A stretch of DNA of 12,582 nt, taken from contig JAICKT010000091.1 of the NCBI GenBank assembly GCA_025927795.1, forward strand, positions 1 to 12,582. Reading direction: 5' to 3'. The stretch comes from Parafilimonas sp. (GTDB lineage: Bacteria; Bacteroidota; Bacteroidia; Chitinophagales; Chitinophagaceae). The notes under the pieces are model-generated. The model saw nothing but the letters and a program-made list of their open reading frames with translations, had not been told where the DNA came from and did not search any database. Below, in pieces: positions 12,492 to 12,582 of this stretch; the first letter of the stretch is position 1, and each line of letters starts with the position of its first letter. A program made the position numbers and the translations under genes.

Positions 12492-12582
12492 ATGACAGAA
12501 GTTGACGAGATATTGAACAAGCAAACACTTAGAAAAAATTTTAAAGAATTTTCTAATAGAAAAAACATATTTCACATCTGCA
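12492..12582 (+). CDS. 5' end of an unidentified gene (runs off the window)
   Basis: An ATG at 12492 opens a frame (MTEVDEILNKQTLRKNFKEF, then SNRKNIFHIC) that stays open to the last base. The charged, helix-prone start resembles the N-terminus of a cytosolic protein, but 30 residues are too few to name a family. The gap from 12411 to 12491 would hold divergent promoters for this gene and the flavoprotein gene; no exact TAnnTTTG box is visible in it. The coding call rests on the open frame and orientation only. Confidence 0.5.
   Translation, partial: MTEVDEILNKQTLRKNFKEFSNRKNIFHIC

Noticed and set aside
1..12582. CRISPR array, tRNA, rRNA, transposase, integrase, phage or toxin-antitoxin genes
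   Set aside because: Looked for on both strands; no regular spaced repeats, cloverleaf-like segments, or recognisable proteins of these kinds were seen.

Overview
The window looks like an AT-rich chromosomal segment of a Bacteroidota bacterium, most likely from the Chitinophagaceae or a close relative. Four things support this. There is a type IX secretion (T9SS) type B sorting domain, plus a decayed type A sorting domain. The F-ATPase subunit a carries a long signal-peptide-bearing N-terminal extension typical of the phylum. Shine-Dalgarno sequences are almost absent, and there are Bacteroidota-style TAnnTTTG promoter boxes. The family assignments come from reading the translations; no database search was possible.

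Layout. Positions 1-417 hold the 3' end of a glycerate kinase. A small lipoprotein with a lipocalin-like fold follows at 504-968. A cold-shock protein gene (1074-1274) and a secreted or outer-membrane hypothetical gene (1361-1897) lie on the minus strand, and a well-formed terminator follows the cold-shock gene. A large T9SS cargo protein is at 2190-3647. Positions 3648-5050 are a decay zone. It contains a multiply disrupted Crp/Fnr-type regulator (3670-4195, minus), an intact DUF2945 gene (4284-4502, plus) followed by a structured hairpin, and the orphan C-terminal end of a T9SS type A protein broken by a stop codon (4640-4888, minus) whose terminator is still intact. A 58-residue conserved-looking ORF sits at 5052-5228.

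The centre (5233-9647) is the main F-type ATP synthase operon on the minus strand, transcribed atpB-atpE-atpF-atpH-atpA. It starts at a good -7 promoter box and ends at a hairpin-plus-U-tract terminator directly after atpA. These genes supply the whole membrane Fo sector (a, c, b), the delta stalk and the alpha subunit. The gamma (atpG), beta (atpD) and epsilon (atpC) genes are not here. Beta/epsilon separation is normal for Bacteroidota, but the absence of atpG behind atpA is less usual. Within the operon, a GC-only palindrome and an atypically strong Shine-Dalgarno sequence precede atpF.

Divergent from the operon is a polytopic DUF2339 membrane protein (9884-11260). A 199-base convergent gap follows, with several small hairpins that all pair better as plus-strand RNA. 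Next is a FabK/nitronate monooxygenase-type flavoprotein on the minus strand (11460-12410), and then the first codons of an unidentified plus-strand gene running off the end.

I see no CRISPR array, tRNA, rRNA, transposase or phage gene, and no convincing new defence or biosynthetic system. The most interesting items are the two pseudogenes, the missing atpG, the palindrome and Shine-Dalgarno before atpF, and the structured gap at 11284-11443.
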